Assembly (NCBI GenBank): GCA_017450005.1
Contig: JAFSYM010000116.1
Location: 1-44,333 of the forward strand
Length of the DNA: 44,333 bases
Direction of reading: 5' to 3'
From: Clostridia bacterium
Lineage (GTDB): Bacteria; Bacillota; Clostridia; Oscillospirales; Acutalibacteraceae
Under the pieces are notes generated by a model that worked only from the letters and a program-made list of their open reading frames with translations, was not told the origin of the DNA and made no database searches. Of this stretch, positions 8,570 through 16,127 are shown piece after piece. Within the stretch, counting starts at the first letter, position 1. The number at the start of each line of letters is the position of its first letter. A program made the translations under genes and the position numbers.

Positions 8570-8599
8570 TTGAAAAAGACTTGGAATGTATGATAAAAT
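8570..8599 (+). promoter_or_regulatory. possible promoter for the dockerin gene
   Basis: TTGAAA (8570-8575), an 18-base spacer and TAAAAT (8594-8599). This would leave a leader of roughly 155 bases before the start at 8763, in which I see no known regulatory motif. Confidence 0.45.
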
Positions 8600-8762
8600 A
8601 AAATGAATAATTGGATGTATTGTGCGTGAGAAATACGCATAATGCGTAGCGTGTTCTGAACTGCAGCCGAATCAGGCGGCGCATTTCCTGCTGCGGACAA
8701 TGAAGAAATATTCTACGCTGCCGACGATGACGACCGGCTGCATACAGACAGGAGGTCTTTGC

Positions 8763-9086
8763 ATGAAAAGACGTAAACACAGACTCACAGCGCTGCTTCT
8801 GGCGGTGCCCATGATGTTGGCGGTCTGTTCACCGCTTGCCCTTGCTGGCGATTTGCCGCCGATCCCGCTGACGACCAAAAAGACACGCGTCGCGGGCGAT
8901 GCAAACGCAGATAAAAAAGTAACATTGGAGGACGCTGTGGCCATTTCCCGCCGCCTTGCGGGCGGATGGAACGTCGAGATCAACACGGACAACGCCGACG
9001 TCAACGCGGACAAAAAAGTGGATCTCAAAGACGTCGTTCTGATTCTGCGCTATCTGGCGGACGGCTGGGAAGTCACGCTGCAATAA
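8763..9086 (+). CDS. secreted stand-alone type I dockerin protein
   Basis: A 107-aa precursor. The ATG at 8763 has AGGAGG at good spacing, and an in-frame upstream ATG at 8700 lacks one. Residues 1-29 are a signal peptide (basic MKRRKHR, hydrophobic LLLAVPMMLAV, cleavage near ALA-GD). The mature part has two calcium-binding dockerin repeats, GDANADKKVTLEDAVAISRR and ADVNADKKVDLKDVVLILRY, each with the D-x-N-x-D pattern followed by a helix. Dockerins normally anchor enzymes to cohesins. Here there is no catalytic or binding domain at all, and no cohesin or scaffoldin in the window. It may be a competitor, adaptor or terminal cap of a cohesin complex (inference). Confidence 0.85.
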   Translation: MKRRKHRLTALLLAVPMMLAVCSPLALAGDLPPIPLTTKKTRVAGDANADKKVTLEDAVAISRRLAGGWNVEINTDNADVNADKKVDLKDVVLILRYLADGWEVTLQ

Positions 9087-9101
9087 AGGAAACACATCAT
9101 T

Positions 9102-9130
9102 TGCCGTGAGCGATGCTTGCGGCATTTTTT
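9102..9130 (+). terminator. terminator after the dockerin gene
   Basis: TGCCGTGAGC and GCTTGCGGCA form a 10-pair stem (two G-T pairs) with a GAT loop, followed by six T. It begins 16 bases after the stop codon. Confidence 0.9.
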
Positions 9131-9198
9131 CGGTTCTTCACGGAAAAACGTGCAAAATGGGAAAGCGATATTGCAGAAGATGGCGGATAGCAGAAAAG

Positions 9199-9285
9199 GG
9201 CGGGGCAAAATGCCCCGCACCCCAATCAAAACGGGTACGGGCAGAGCCCGTCCTTTTCTACAATCTATTATCTACAATCTAATAT
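9199..9285. repeat. structured intergenic repeat block
   Basis: Within the gene-free stretch 9131-9372 there is a hairpin GCGGGGCA/TGCCCCGC (9200-9218, loop AAA). A second hairpin ACGGGC/GCCCGT follows (9237-9251), trailed by CCTTTTCT. Then come two 14-base tandem units, CTACAATCTATTAT and CTACAATCTAATAT (9258-9285), differing at one base. It resembles short dispersed intergenic elements of clostridial genomes. No ORF or promoter for the next gene is clear; a 6-bp hairpin (9341-9358) lies just before the nnr ribosome site. Confidence 0.6.
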
Positions 9286-9372
9286 CTTGACGCTGCACGG
9301 AAATTCGTGATGAGCGATTTTTTATAAGGGAGATCCGAAATGTGCCGTACCGGGCACAAAGGGGGCAATTGT

Positions 9373-10896
9373 ATGAAAATATTTACACAGCAGCAGATGC
9401 GCACTGCCGAACAGGCGGCGGCGGACGGCGGCGTGCCGTTTCTGCGGCTGATGGAAAATGCGGGCGCCGCGTGTGCTGCGGAGATTCGTGCCCGTTTGCA
9501 TCCGGGTCAGAAAACGGTCATTCTGTGCGGCAAAGGCAAAAACGGGGGCGACGGTTTTGTCATTGCGCGCAAGCTCTCGGAGGCCGGCTTTGCCGCCGTT
9601 GTGCTGCTTGCGTTCGGCCGCCCGCGCGATGAAGACGCGCTGTACATGCTCGGCAAATTAGAGGGCACGGATGTGCGCATTTTTGATCTGACGCAAAACG
9701 AAGCGCCGCGCCGGCTCATCCCGGAGGCGGATGTTCTGGTGGACGCCGTATTCGGTATCGGTTTCCGCGGTGTTGCGGACGAAGACACTGCCGGGCTGTT
9801 CCGGATGGTCAACGCCGCGAAAGGGACGGTATACGCCGTAGATTTGCCGAGCGGTCTGGAATGCGACAGCGGCAGTGTTACAGGCGAGTCGATCCGAGCG
9901 GATTATACGCTGGCCATCTCCGAGGGGAAGCTGTGCCACGTTCTGCAGCCTGCCGCATCGCACTGTGGTACGGTCGTTCCCGTGCGCATCGGCGTGGAGG
10001 ACGTGTACTATAAGCACATGCCTTACTATGCCTATACGTTTTCCGGAAAAGAGGTGCGCAAGGTGTTCCCGGCGCGTCCCGCCGTCTCGAATAAAGGCGA
10101 CTTCGGCAAAGTGCTGTGCATATGCGGCAGCATGTCGTTTGCCGGCGCGGCGGTTCTTTCCGCATCCGGCGCTCTGCGCAGCGGCGCGGGACTTGTCTAT
10201 GCCGCGTTTCCGCAAAGCGCCTATGCCGCAATCGGCGCAAAGCTGACAGAGGCTGTGCTGCTGCCGATGCCGGCGGACACCGAAGGGCGTTTCGCCGCGT
10301 CCGCGATTGCGCCTGTATTGCAGGCAATGCAGGGCAAGCAGGCCATCGTGCTCGGCTGCGGTCTGGGGCAGAGCGCCGGTACGCGCGAGCTGGTTGAAAC
10401 CGTGCTGAAAAACGCTGCATGCCCTGTCGTGCTCGATGCCGACGGCATAAATCTGATCGCGCAGAATATAGATATACTGCGTGCGGCAAAGGCGCCGCTG
10501 GTTCTCACGCCGCATCCCGGCGAAATGGCGCGGCTGCTGCGGTGCACCGTGGATGAGGTGCAGCGCGACCGTGTCGGTACGGCGAGTGCGTTTGCCAAAG
10601 CGTATGGCGTGACGCTGGCGCTTAAGGGCGCCAATACCGTGGTTGCCTCGCCGGAAGGCGGCGCCGTCTACCTGAACACAACCGGCAATGCCGGCATGGC
10701 GAAGGGCGGCAGCGGCGATTTTCTGGCCGGACTGCTCGGTGGCTTTCTGGCACAGGGTGTGCGCTTTGCGGCGGAAACGGCGACGTATATTCACGGCCTG
10801 TGCGGCGACCGTGCGGCGAACAATCTGTCCGGACGCGGCATGCTGCCGACGGACTGCATTGCGGAACTTGCGCATGTGCTGGCCGAATTTGAGTAA
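9373..10896 (+). CDS. nnr: bifunctional NAD(P)HX epimerase / ADP-dependent NAD(P)HX dehydratase
   Basis: This repair enzyme restores hydrated NADH and NADPH: the N-terminal YjeF_N part epimerises R-NAD(P)HX, and the C-terminal ribokinase-like part dehydrates the S form using ADP. It is 507 aa from the ATG at 9373, which follows AAAGGGGG; the longest frame starts 33 bases earlier without a site. N-domain: GKGKNGGDGFVIARK at about 54-68 and DLPSGLECDSG. C-domain: LTPHPGEMARLL and TTGNAGMAKGGSGDFLAG at about 436-453, with the catalytic Asp at about 449. It heads an operon with a lipoprotein and mazF, an order reminiscent of the acpS-ydcC-alr-ndoA region of bacilli. Confidence 0.95.
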   Translation: MKIFTQQQMRTAEQAAADGGVPFLRLMENAGAACAAEIRARLHPGQKTVILCGKGKNGGDGFVIARKLSEAGFAAVVLLAFGRPRDEDALYMLGKLEGTDVRIFDLTQNEAPRRLIPEADVLVDAVFGIGFRGVADEDTAGLFRMVNAAKGTVYAVDLPSGLECDSGSVTGESIRADYTLAISEGKLCHVLQPAASHCGTVVPVRIGVEDVYYKHMPYYAYTFSGKEVRKVFPARPAVSNKGDFGKVLCICGSMSFAGAAVLSASGALRSGAGLVYAAFPQSAYAAIGAKLTEAVLLPMPADTEGRFAASAIAPVLQAMQGKQAIVLGCGLGQSAGTRELVETVLKNAACPVVLDADGINLIAQNIDILRAAKAPLVLTPHPGEMARLLRCTVDEVQRDRVGTASAFAKAYGVTLALKGANTVVASPEGGAVYLNTTGNAGMAKGGSGDFLAGLLGGFLAQGVRFAAETATYIHGLCGDRAANNLSGRGMLPTDCIAELAHVLAEFE

Positions 10897-10908
10897 GGAG
10901 CTTACGAA

Positions 10909-11415
10909 TTGAAACGCTTTTTCATTCCCGTTATCCTGATCTGTCTCACGTTCTGCGGCTGCGGCCGCAATGGTGCGCTGCACCGCGACGCATTGCCGCA
11001 GTGGCCGGCGGCAATGCATGCCGAGCTTTCGGTGCAAATCGACGGCTCGTCGTTTGCGGCCGACTGGACATACGACGGAACGTCCGCATTTTCTCTGCTG
11101 AAGCCGCAGGACCTTTGCGGCGTGACGGTCTATTGCGAGGGTGCGCAGAGCCACATTGAGTCCGACGGCGTACAGGCGCAGCTTCCGCAGCAGTCGGTGT
11201 TTATCCGGCTGGACGGGGCATACCGTGCGCTGGCGAACGGACTCGCAGAACCGCAGCGCACGCAGGAAGGCTGGCTGTACGACGGCATGGATCGTTACGG
11301 ATTCGAGGCGCTCGCGCCTGCGGAGGGCGGATCGCTGCAGATTCGTTTCCCGAAAGAGAAGGCCGAGGCATCTTTTACGGTCACGGCAGTTGAAAGCAAT
11401 ATAGAATCATCATAA
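10909..11415 (+). CDS. putative small lipoprotein
   Basis: 168 aa, starting with TTG at 10909 behind AAGGAG and 12 bases after nnr. Residues 1-18 form a hydrophobic signal with a cysteine pair (FCGC) that can serve as a lipobox. The mature part is soluble, with a series of short strands (AELSVQIDGSSFAADWTYDG) that resembles the beta-sheet lipoprotein fold of LolA/YdcC-type proteins. Position between nnr and mazF matches the place of the YdcC-like lipoprotein in bacilli, but I cannot confirm homology. Role unknown. Confidence 0.75.
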   Translation: MKRFFIPVILICLTFCGCGRNGALHRDALPQWPAAMHAELSVQIDGSSFAADWTYDGTSAFSLLKPQDLCGVTVYCEGAQSHIESDGVQAQLPQQSVFIRLDGAYRALANGLAEPQRTQEGWLYDGMDRYGFEALAPAEGGSLQIRFPKEKAEASFTVTAVESNIESS

Positions 11416-11422
11416 AAAAGAC

Positions 11423-11498
11423 CTCTCCGTTTTTGAAATCTGCGTTTAAAATGTCGCAAATGCGGCAAAACTATGCATGAGATTTCAAACACGGAGAG
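11423..11498 (+). promoter_or_regulatory. 19-bp inverted repeat that buries the mazF ribosome-binding site
   Basis: Left arm 11423-11441 and right arm 11480-11498 are complementary at 18 of 19 positions, with a 38-base loop. The right arm contains GGAGAG (11493-11498), the only ribosome site for mazF nine bases before its ATG. If the RNA folds, the site is closed. No T-run follows, so a plain terminator is unlikely. It begins eight bases past the lipoprotein stop. Confidence 0.8.
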
Positions 11499-11507
11499 TG
11501 ATTTTAC

Positions 11508-11879
11508 ATGACAGTCAGACGCGGGGATATATTCTACGCGGATCTGAGCCCGGTGGTCGGTTCCGAACAGGGCGGTATCCGTCCTGTGCTGATCGTGCAG
11601 AATGACACGGGAAATAAATTCAGCCCGACCGTTATTGCGGCTGCCATCACCAGCCGCCGTTTCAAGGCGAATCTGCCCACGCATATCCGCATCGGCGCGA
11701 CAGACAGCGGTCTGCAGCGTGATTCCATCATTCTGCTCGAACAGGTGCGCACGCTCGACAAACGCCGGCTCAAGGAACGCATGGGCGCGCTCGATGCAGA
11801 GGACATGCTGCGTGTGGACCGCGCGTTGTCCGTGAGTCTGGGCATCGGCATGCAGTCCGGTGCGGTTGCGGCAGGATAA
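11508..11879 (+). CDS. mazF: MazF/PemK-type endoribonuclease toxin (EndoA family)
   Basis: 123-aa sequence-specific mRNA interferase, close in pattern to Bacillus EndoA. It has [20 protein letters not shown] with the active-site Arg, [25 protein letters not shown] and [14 protein letters not shown], all family landmarks, and normal length. No antitoxin gene (MazE/EndoAI) precedes it: the 92 bases upstream hold only the long inverted repeat. The start codon overlaps TACAT (11505-11509), which in RNA is UACAU, the cleavage site known for Bacillus MazF. Alanine racemase, its usual neighbour, is also missing. It is the last gene of the nnr unit and ends at a shared bidirectional terminator. Confidence 0.94.
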   Translation: MTVRRGDIFYADLSPVVGSEQGGIRPVLIVQNDTGNKFSPTVIAAAITSRRFKANLPTHIRIGATDSGLQRDSIILLEQVRTLDKRRLKERMGALDAEDMLRVDRALSVSLGIGMQSGAVAAG

Positions 11880-11895
11880 AGTGAATCATGAAACG

Positions 11896-11938
11896 AACGG
11901 CGCGTATTGAACCCGATGCTCAATACACGCCGTTTTAC
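11896..11938. terminator. terminator between convergent mazF and pntB
   Basis: AACGGCG-C-GTATTGA (11896-11910) pairs with TCAATAC-A-CGCCGTT (11920-11934), 14 pairs with one mismatch. TTTTACTT follows on the plus strand, so termination of the mazF unit is the clearer use; the minus strand has a weaker T stretch. Confidence 0.85.
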
Positions 11939-11956
11939 TTATTTCAGAGGTGTCGC

Positions 11957-14422
11957 TTAAAGCGAAGCAATCAGACCCGCAACCGTATCCTTCGCGTCAC
12001 CGAGCAGCAGAATCGTCCTCTTGTCCGCATACAGCGGGTTCGGCACGCCTGCGTAGCCGGGCTTGTCGTCGAAGTTGCAGACGATCACGTGCGCGGCGTC
12101 GGTCACGTTCAGCACGGGCATGCCGTAGATCGGCGTGCCTTCGGCTGTGTTCGCGGCCGGATTGACAACGTCGTTTGCACCGACGATGATAACCGCGTCG
12201 CACTGCGCGAATTCGCCGTTGATGGCGTCCATCTCATAAAGCTGGTCGTACGGTACGTCGACCTCGCACAGCAGCACGTTCATGTGACCGGGCATACGGC
12301 CTGCCACCGGATGGATTGCGAATTTTACCTCCACACCCTGACTTTCGAGCTTGTCGGCCAGCGTCTTGACCGTGCGCTGCGCCTGCGCGAGCGCCATGCC
12401 GTAGCCGGGTACGATGATGACGCGTTTTGCGCTCCTCAGGATCGCACCGGGATCGTTGTCCGCTTTTTCGGCAGAACCGCTGCCTTGTGCGGGCGCTTTA
12501 TCCAGAGCGGACAGCAGCGACGCAACAGTCTCTTTTGCATCGCCGAGCAGCAGCACGGCGTTGTCCGCATCGTACAGCGGATTCGGCACGCCTGCATAGC
12601 CGGGCTTGCGGTCGAAGTTGCAGATAATGACATGCTTTGCGGCGGCTGCGTTCAGCACAGGCATGCCGTAGATCGGCGTGCCCTCCGCCGTGTTTGCTGC
12701 GGGATTGACGACGTCGTTCGCGCCGACGATGACAACCGCGTCGCAGCCGTCGAATTCACCGTTGATGGCGTCCATTTCGTACAGCTTGTCGTACGGTACG
12801 TCAACCTCGCACAGCAGCACGTTCATGTGGCCGGGCATACGGCCGGCAACCGGATGGATTGCAAATTTTACCTCCACACCCTGACTTTCGAGCTTGTCGG
12901 CCAGCGTCTTGACCGTTTGCTGCGCCTGCGCGAGCGCCATACCGTAGCCGGGGATGATGATGACTTTCTTTGCGCCTTTGAGGATCGCGCCCGGATCGGC
13001 TGCGCCGTCTTCCTGTGCGGCAGGCGCAGTTTCTCCGGTTTCCTGCGGTGCGTCGAGCGCATCAATCAAGGAAGCGACCGTTTGCTTTGCGTCGCCGAGC
13101 AGCAGTACGGCGTTGTCTGCGTCGTACAGCGGATTCGGTACGCCTGCATAGCCGGGCTTGCGGTCAAAGTTGCACACAAGGATATGCTTTGCGGCGGCGG
13201 CATTCAGAACGGGCATGCCGTAGATCGGCGTACCCTCGGCCGTGTTTGCCGCGGGGTTGACGACGTCGTTTGCGCCGATGATGACAACCGCGTCGCAGCC
13301 GTCGAATTCGTCGTTGATCGCATCCATTTCATACAGCTTGTCGTAGGGCACGTCGACCTCGCACAGCAGCACGTTCATGTGACCGGGCATGCGTCCGGCA
13401 ACCGGATGGATTGCGAATTTGACCTCGGCGCCCTTGCTTTCGAGCTTGTCGGCCAGTGTCTTGACCGCCTGCTGCGCCTGGGCGAGCGCCATACCGTAGC
13501 CGGGGATAATGATGACTTTCTTGGCGCTGCGCAGAATCTCGCCGGGCGTAAGCGCCGATTCGGCAGGCGCTGTCTCTTCGGCTGCTTCCGCGCTCTGTGT
13601 CGCTGCGGCTTTTTGCGGCGCTTTGACCGACGTGCTGCCCAGAAGGATGGACAGGAGCTTTCGGTTCATGGCCTTGCACATGATCTGCGTCAGCAGAAGG
13701 CCGGATGCACCGACGATACCGCCGAGCGCGACAAGGACCATATCGCCCACAGCGATACCGGCGATACCGCCCGCAACGCCGCTCAGAGAGTTGAGCAGGG
13801 AAATGGTGATCGGCATGTCCGCGCCGCCGACACGGATGGCGAACGCAACGCCGAAGAAAGCCGACAGCACGGCGGCGACCCAGACGGGACAGCCCTTCAG
13901 CACAACCGAAACGACCGTCAGCACAATCGTCGCAGCGATGATTGCCGTGTGACCTTTCCAGACGACAGGCTTCTGCGGCAGCAGTTTATGCAGTTTGCCT
14001 GCCGCGACAAGACTGCCGGTAAAGGTCAGAAAACCGACGACCAGCGCGATGCGTGAGACGTAAAATGAGAATGTCGTGACGGCCTGCCAGACCGAGAGAA
14101 TGGCGACCAGTGCGCTGGCAAGACCCCCCAGACCGTTCAGCAGCGCCACGACCTGCGGCATCTGGATCATCTTGACCTTTGCCGCGCCGATCAGACTGAC
14201 CACAACGCCGACGGCAATGCTCAGCCAGATCGCCCAGTCGGGGAGAATATCGTTGCGCACCATGGTCAGCAGGATCGCCGCAACCGCGCAGACCGCGCTG
14301 AGCGCATTGCCGGCGCGTGCAGTTTTAACGCGGCTCATCAGACTCAGACCGATCAGCACGCCCAGAACCAGTATGCCGCCGACGATATAAAAGTAGGTGT
14401 CAACCTTTAAAAAGTCCAGCAT
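11957..14422 (-). CDS. pntB: NAD(P) transhydrogenase beta subunit with three tandem NADP-binding domains
   Basis: Membrane subunit of the proton-translocating Re/Si-specific transhydrogenase, which couples proton flow to hydride transfer between NADH and NADP+. Family members are about 460 aa; this one is 821 aa. Residues 1-262 give the membrane domain II with about nine hydrophobic segments. Three complete domain III copies follow at about 292-456, 476-640 and 658-821. Each has PGYGMALAQAQ, HPVAGRMPGHMNVLLCEVDV, GANDVVNPAANTAEGTPIYG and PGYAGVPNPLY. The linkers are Ala/Glu/Pro-rich and differ from each other. Where E. coli PntB has Lys-Arg-Ser (424-426) for the 2'-phosphate, copies 1 and 2 read CNFDRKPG and copy 3 reads CNFDDKPG. 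The stop of pntAB overlaps the ATG (TGATG). Confidence 0.93.
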   Translation of the reverse strand: MLDFLKVDTYFYIVGGILVLGVLIGLSLMSRVKTARAGNALSAVCAVAAILLTMVRNDILPDWAIWLSIAVGVVVSLIGAAKVKMIQMPQVVALLNGLGGLASALVAILSVWQAVTTFSFYVSRIALVVGFLTFTGSLVAAGKLHKLLPQKPVVWKGHTAIIAATIVLTVVSVVLKGCPVWVAAVLSAFFGVAFAIRVGGADMPITISLLNSLSGVAGGIAGIAVGDMVLVALGGIVGASGLLLTQIMCKAMNRKLLSILLGSTSVKAPQKAAATQSAEAAEETAPAESALTPGEILRSAKKVIIIPGYGMALAQAQQAVKTLADKLESKGAEVKFAIHPVAGRMPGHMNVLLCEVDVPYDKLYEMDAINDEFDGCDAVVIIGANDVVNPAANTAEGTPIYGMPVLNAAAAKHILVCNFDRKPGYAGVPNPLYDADNAVLLLGDAKQTVASLIDALDAPQETGETAPAAQEDGAADPGAILKGAKKVIIIPGYGMALAQAQQTVKTLADKLESQGVEVKFAIHPVAGRMPGHMNVLLCEVDVPYDKLYEMDAINGEFDGCDAVVIVGANDVVNPAANTAEGTPIYGMPVLNAAAAKHVIICNFDRKPGYAGVPNPLYDADNAVLLLGDAKETVASLLSALDKAPAQGSGSAEKADNDPGAILRSAKRVIIVPGYGMALAQAQRTVKTLADKLESQGVEVKFAIHPVAGRMPGHMNVLLCEVDVPYDQLYEMDAINGEFAQCDAVIIVGANDVVNPAANTAEGTPIYGMPVLNVTDAAHVIVCNFDDKPGYAGVPNPLYADKRTILLLGDAKDTVAGLIASL
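11960..13549 (-). repeat. three direct repeats encoding domain III of PntB
   Basis: Units at about 13055-13549, 12503-12997 and 11960-12451, with periods of 184 and 181 codons. They are strongly alike at DNA and protein level over about 165 codons each. The intervening 17-20 codons are unalike, which argues against an assembly stutter and for in-gene duplication. Confidence 0.92.
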
Positions 14423-14724
14423 CAGTCTTTCTCCTTATCTTTTTTGAACATGCGCAGCATGCGCGCCGTGATCCCGAAACCGCCCGCGACGTTGACCATA
14501 GCAAAGACGATGGCCAGGCACCCGATGATGATGCTGGCGACGTGGTGCGTTTCGTGCAGTGCGACGGCCGTTACGGTCAGCGCGCCCAGCACTGTAATGC
14601 CGGACAGCGCGTTCATGCCGGACATCAGCGGCGTGTGCAGCAGCGAAGGGACTTTGTTGATAATGAGATAGCCGACGATGGACGAAACAATGAATATCAG
14701 GATAAAAATGAGATCTTTTTTCAT
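14422..14724 (-). CDS. pntAB: NAD(P) transhydrogenase alpha-2 (membrane) subunit
   Basis: 100-aa membrane subunit forming the alpha part of domain II of a three-gene transhydrogenase. It shows three to four hydrophobic helices (FILIFIVSSIVGYLII, ALSGITVLGALTVTAVAL, SIIIGCLAIVFAMVNVAGGFGIT) and the conserved HTPLMSGMNA and GGFGIT-RML segments. The ATG at 14724 has GAGGAGA upstream. It sits between pntAA and pntB; its TGA overlaps the pntB ATG. Bacterial split enzymes have this order. Confidence 0.95.
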   Translation of the reverse strand: MKKDLIFILIFIVSSIVGYLIINKVPSLLHTPLMSGMNALSGITVLGALTVTAVALHETHHVASIIIGCLAIVFAMVNVAGGFGITARMLRMFKKDKEKD

Positions 14725-14748
14725 CTGCCGTTCTCCTCAGATATGCAT

Positions 14749-14779
14749 GCGATCCGCACAGTTTGGTTGTGCGGATCGC
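14749..14779 (-). other. 12-bp perfect hairpin inside the pnt operon
   Basis: Arms GCGATCCGCACA (14749-14760) and TGTGCGGATCGC (14768-14779) with a 7-base loop lie between pntAA and pntAB. On the coding (minus) strand no T-run follows, so it probably stabilises or marks processing of the mRNA, or adjusts subunit ratios, rather than ending transcription. Confidence 0.75.
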
Positions 14780-14798
14780 GGTTTTGTGGAATGCGGAC

Positions 14799-15956
14799 TT
14801 ACGCTTTCATCGCTTCCAGCGCGCCCTGATGGACGATCTTGCCGTCGATGGTGGTCATAACGCCCTTGACGATCTCGTCGTTCATGTCGAGTGCAATCTT
14901 GCCGTCCTTCGTCAGGTACTTGACAAGGTTGTAGATATTCTGCGCGAACATCCAGGTGGAGCTGGTGGGCAGCATGCCGGGAATGTTCTTGATGCCTTCG
15001 ATCGTGACCTGATGCTTGACAGCCGTCTCGCCGGGCACGGTTGCCTCGCAGTTGCCGCCCTGGTCGATGGAGATATCGACGATGACGGAACCGGGCTTCA
15101 TGCTGGCGACCATTTCATCGGTGATGAGGACGGGCGCGAGCTTGCTGGGCACGAGTGCGGAGCAGAAGATGATGTCCATATCTTTGATGACGGGCTTGAG
15201 CGCTTCTCTTTCCTTGGCGAGCGTAGCTTCACTCAGCGCGTTGGCATAGCCGCCGGCGCCGACAGCCTCTTCGGCGGGAACGCCGAGATCCACGATCTTG
15301 GCGCCCAGACTCATGGCCTGCTCTGCGGCTGCGGGACGGATGTCCGCCGCGTACGTGACTGCGCCCAGGCGCTTCGCCGTTGCCAGAGCCTGCAGACCGG
15401 CAACGCCGGTGCCGATCACAAGCGCGTTGCAGGGCTTGATCATACCGACTGCGCAGAAGATCTGCGGAATAAATTTGGCCAGATCGTTGGCAGCCATCAG
15501 GATGCCCTTGTAGCCCGCGCAGGTGCTCATGCTGGTCAGCGCGTCGAGGTTCTGTGCTCTGGAGATACGCGGTACGCCGTCAAGCGTCAGGGAGATCACG
15601 CCCTGCGCCGCCATCTTCTTGACCATTTCATGGTTGACGGGGGAGGCGGGATGGATGAAGGTGATCAGGTACTGACCGGCATGCATCATGTCGACCTCGT
15701 GCAGACCCTTCGCCTCGTTGAACTGCGGTTCCTTGACCTTGAGGATGACGTCCGCTTTTTTATACAGCTCGGCCACGTCGTCGAGCAGCGTCGCGCCTGC
15801 GGCGGCATACTCTGCATCGCTGAAAAATGCGCCTGCGCCTGCGCTCTTTTCGACCAGAACGTCAAAGCCGTCCGCCTTGAGCTTGGCAACCGTTTCGGGG
15901 ATTGCGGAGACGCGACCCTCGCCGTGCATAATTTCTTTCGGGATACCGATAATCAT
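14799..15956 (-). CDS. pntAA: NAD(P) transhydrogenase alpha-1 (NAD-binding) subunit
   Basis: Domain I of the transhydrogenase, which binds NAD(H) in the cytoplasm; related to alanine dehydrogenase. About 385 aa, the usual length for the split form. Landmarks: N-terminal IGIPKEI, VISLTLDGVPRISRAQNLDAL with the R-x-Q loop and CAGYKG, the Rossmann motif VIGTGVAGLQALATAKRLGA, and the C-terminal PSSTWMFAQN-like segment. The ATG at 15956 is preceded by AAAGGA ten bases upstream; a TTG at 15962 is an alternative. It is the first gene of pntAA-pntAB-pntB and diverges from the sulfoquinovose operon. Confidence 0.95.
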   Translation of the reverse strand: MIIGIPKEIMHGEGRVSAIPETVAKLKADGFDVLVEKSAGAGAFFSDAEYAAAGATLLDDVAELYKKADVILKVKEPQFNEAKGLHEVDMMHAGQYLITFIHPASPVNHEMVKKMAAQGVISLTLDGVPRISRAQNLDALTSMSTCAGYKGILMAANDLAKFIPQIFCAVGMIKPCNALVIGTGVAGLQALATAKRLGAVTYAADIRPAAAEQAMSLGAKIVDLGVPAEEAVGAGGYANALSEATLAKEREALKPVIKDMDIIFCSALVPSKLAPVLITDEMVASMKPGSVIVDISIDQGGNCEATVPGETAVKHQVTIEGIKNIPGMLPTSSTWMFAQNIYNLVKYLTKDGKIALDMNDEIVKGVMTTIDGKIVHQGALEAMKA

Positions 15957-16008
15957 AACCAACAGATCCTTTCCAAAATAGTATTCTTCCTTTGCGGAGG
16001 ATAGGAAT

Positions 16009-16037
16009 ATTATACAGTGTTATGCTGAAAAAGTAAA
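16009..16037 (-). promoter_or_regulatory. promoter for the pnt operon
   Basis: On the minus strand TTTACT (16032-16037), a 17-base spacer and a perfect TATAAT (16009-16014), about 45 bases before the pntAA start. AT-rich DNA (16038-16110) flanks it upstream. Confidence 0.7.
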
Positions 16038-16127
16038 GGGAAAATACGCAATAATAAATAAAAATTCTAAGAAACGCCGTTTTCTATGCACAAATTTCGT
16101 ATTTGGAATCATCACAGAGGCTGTACC

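Noticed and set aside
9258-9285. Tandem 14-mers as a small CRISPR array
   Set aside because: No spacers, only two units, and no cas genes.
11451-11480. A 9-codon ORF upstream of mazF as a possible antitoxin
   Set aside because: Far too short for MazE, no ribosome site, and it lies in the loop of the inverted repeat.
11957-14422. Triplicated domain III as an assembly artefact
   Set aside because: The linkers differ in sequence and length and each copy has its own substitutions, so a simple assembly stutter is unlikely, although long reads should confirm it.
16070-16083. GAAACGCCGTTTTC as a CcpA cre site upstream of the sulfoquinovose operon
   Set aside because: The central CG spacing and flanking TG/CA of a cre do not fit, and the symmetry is limited to the outer four to five bases.
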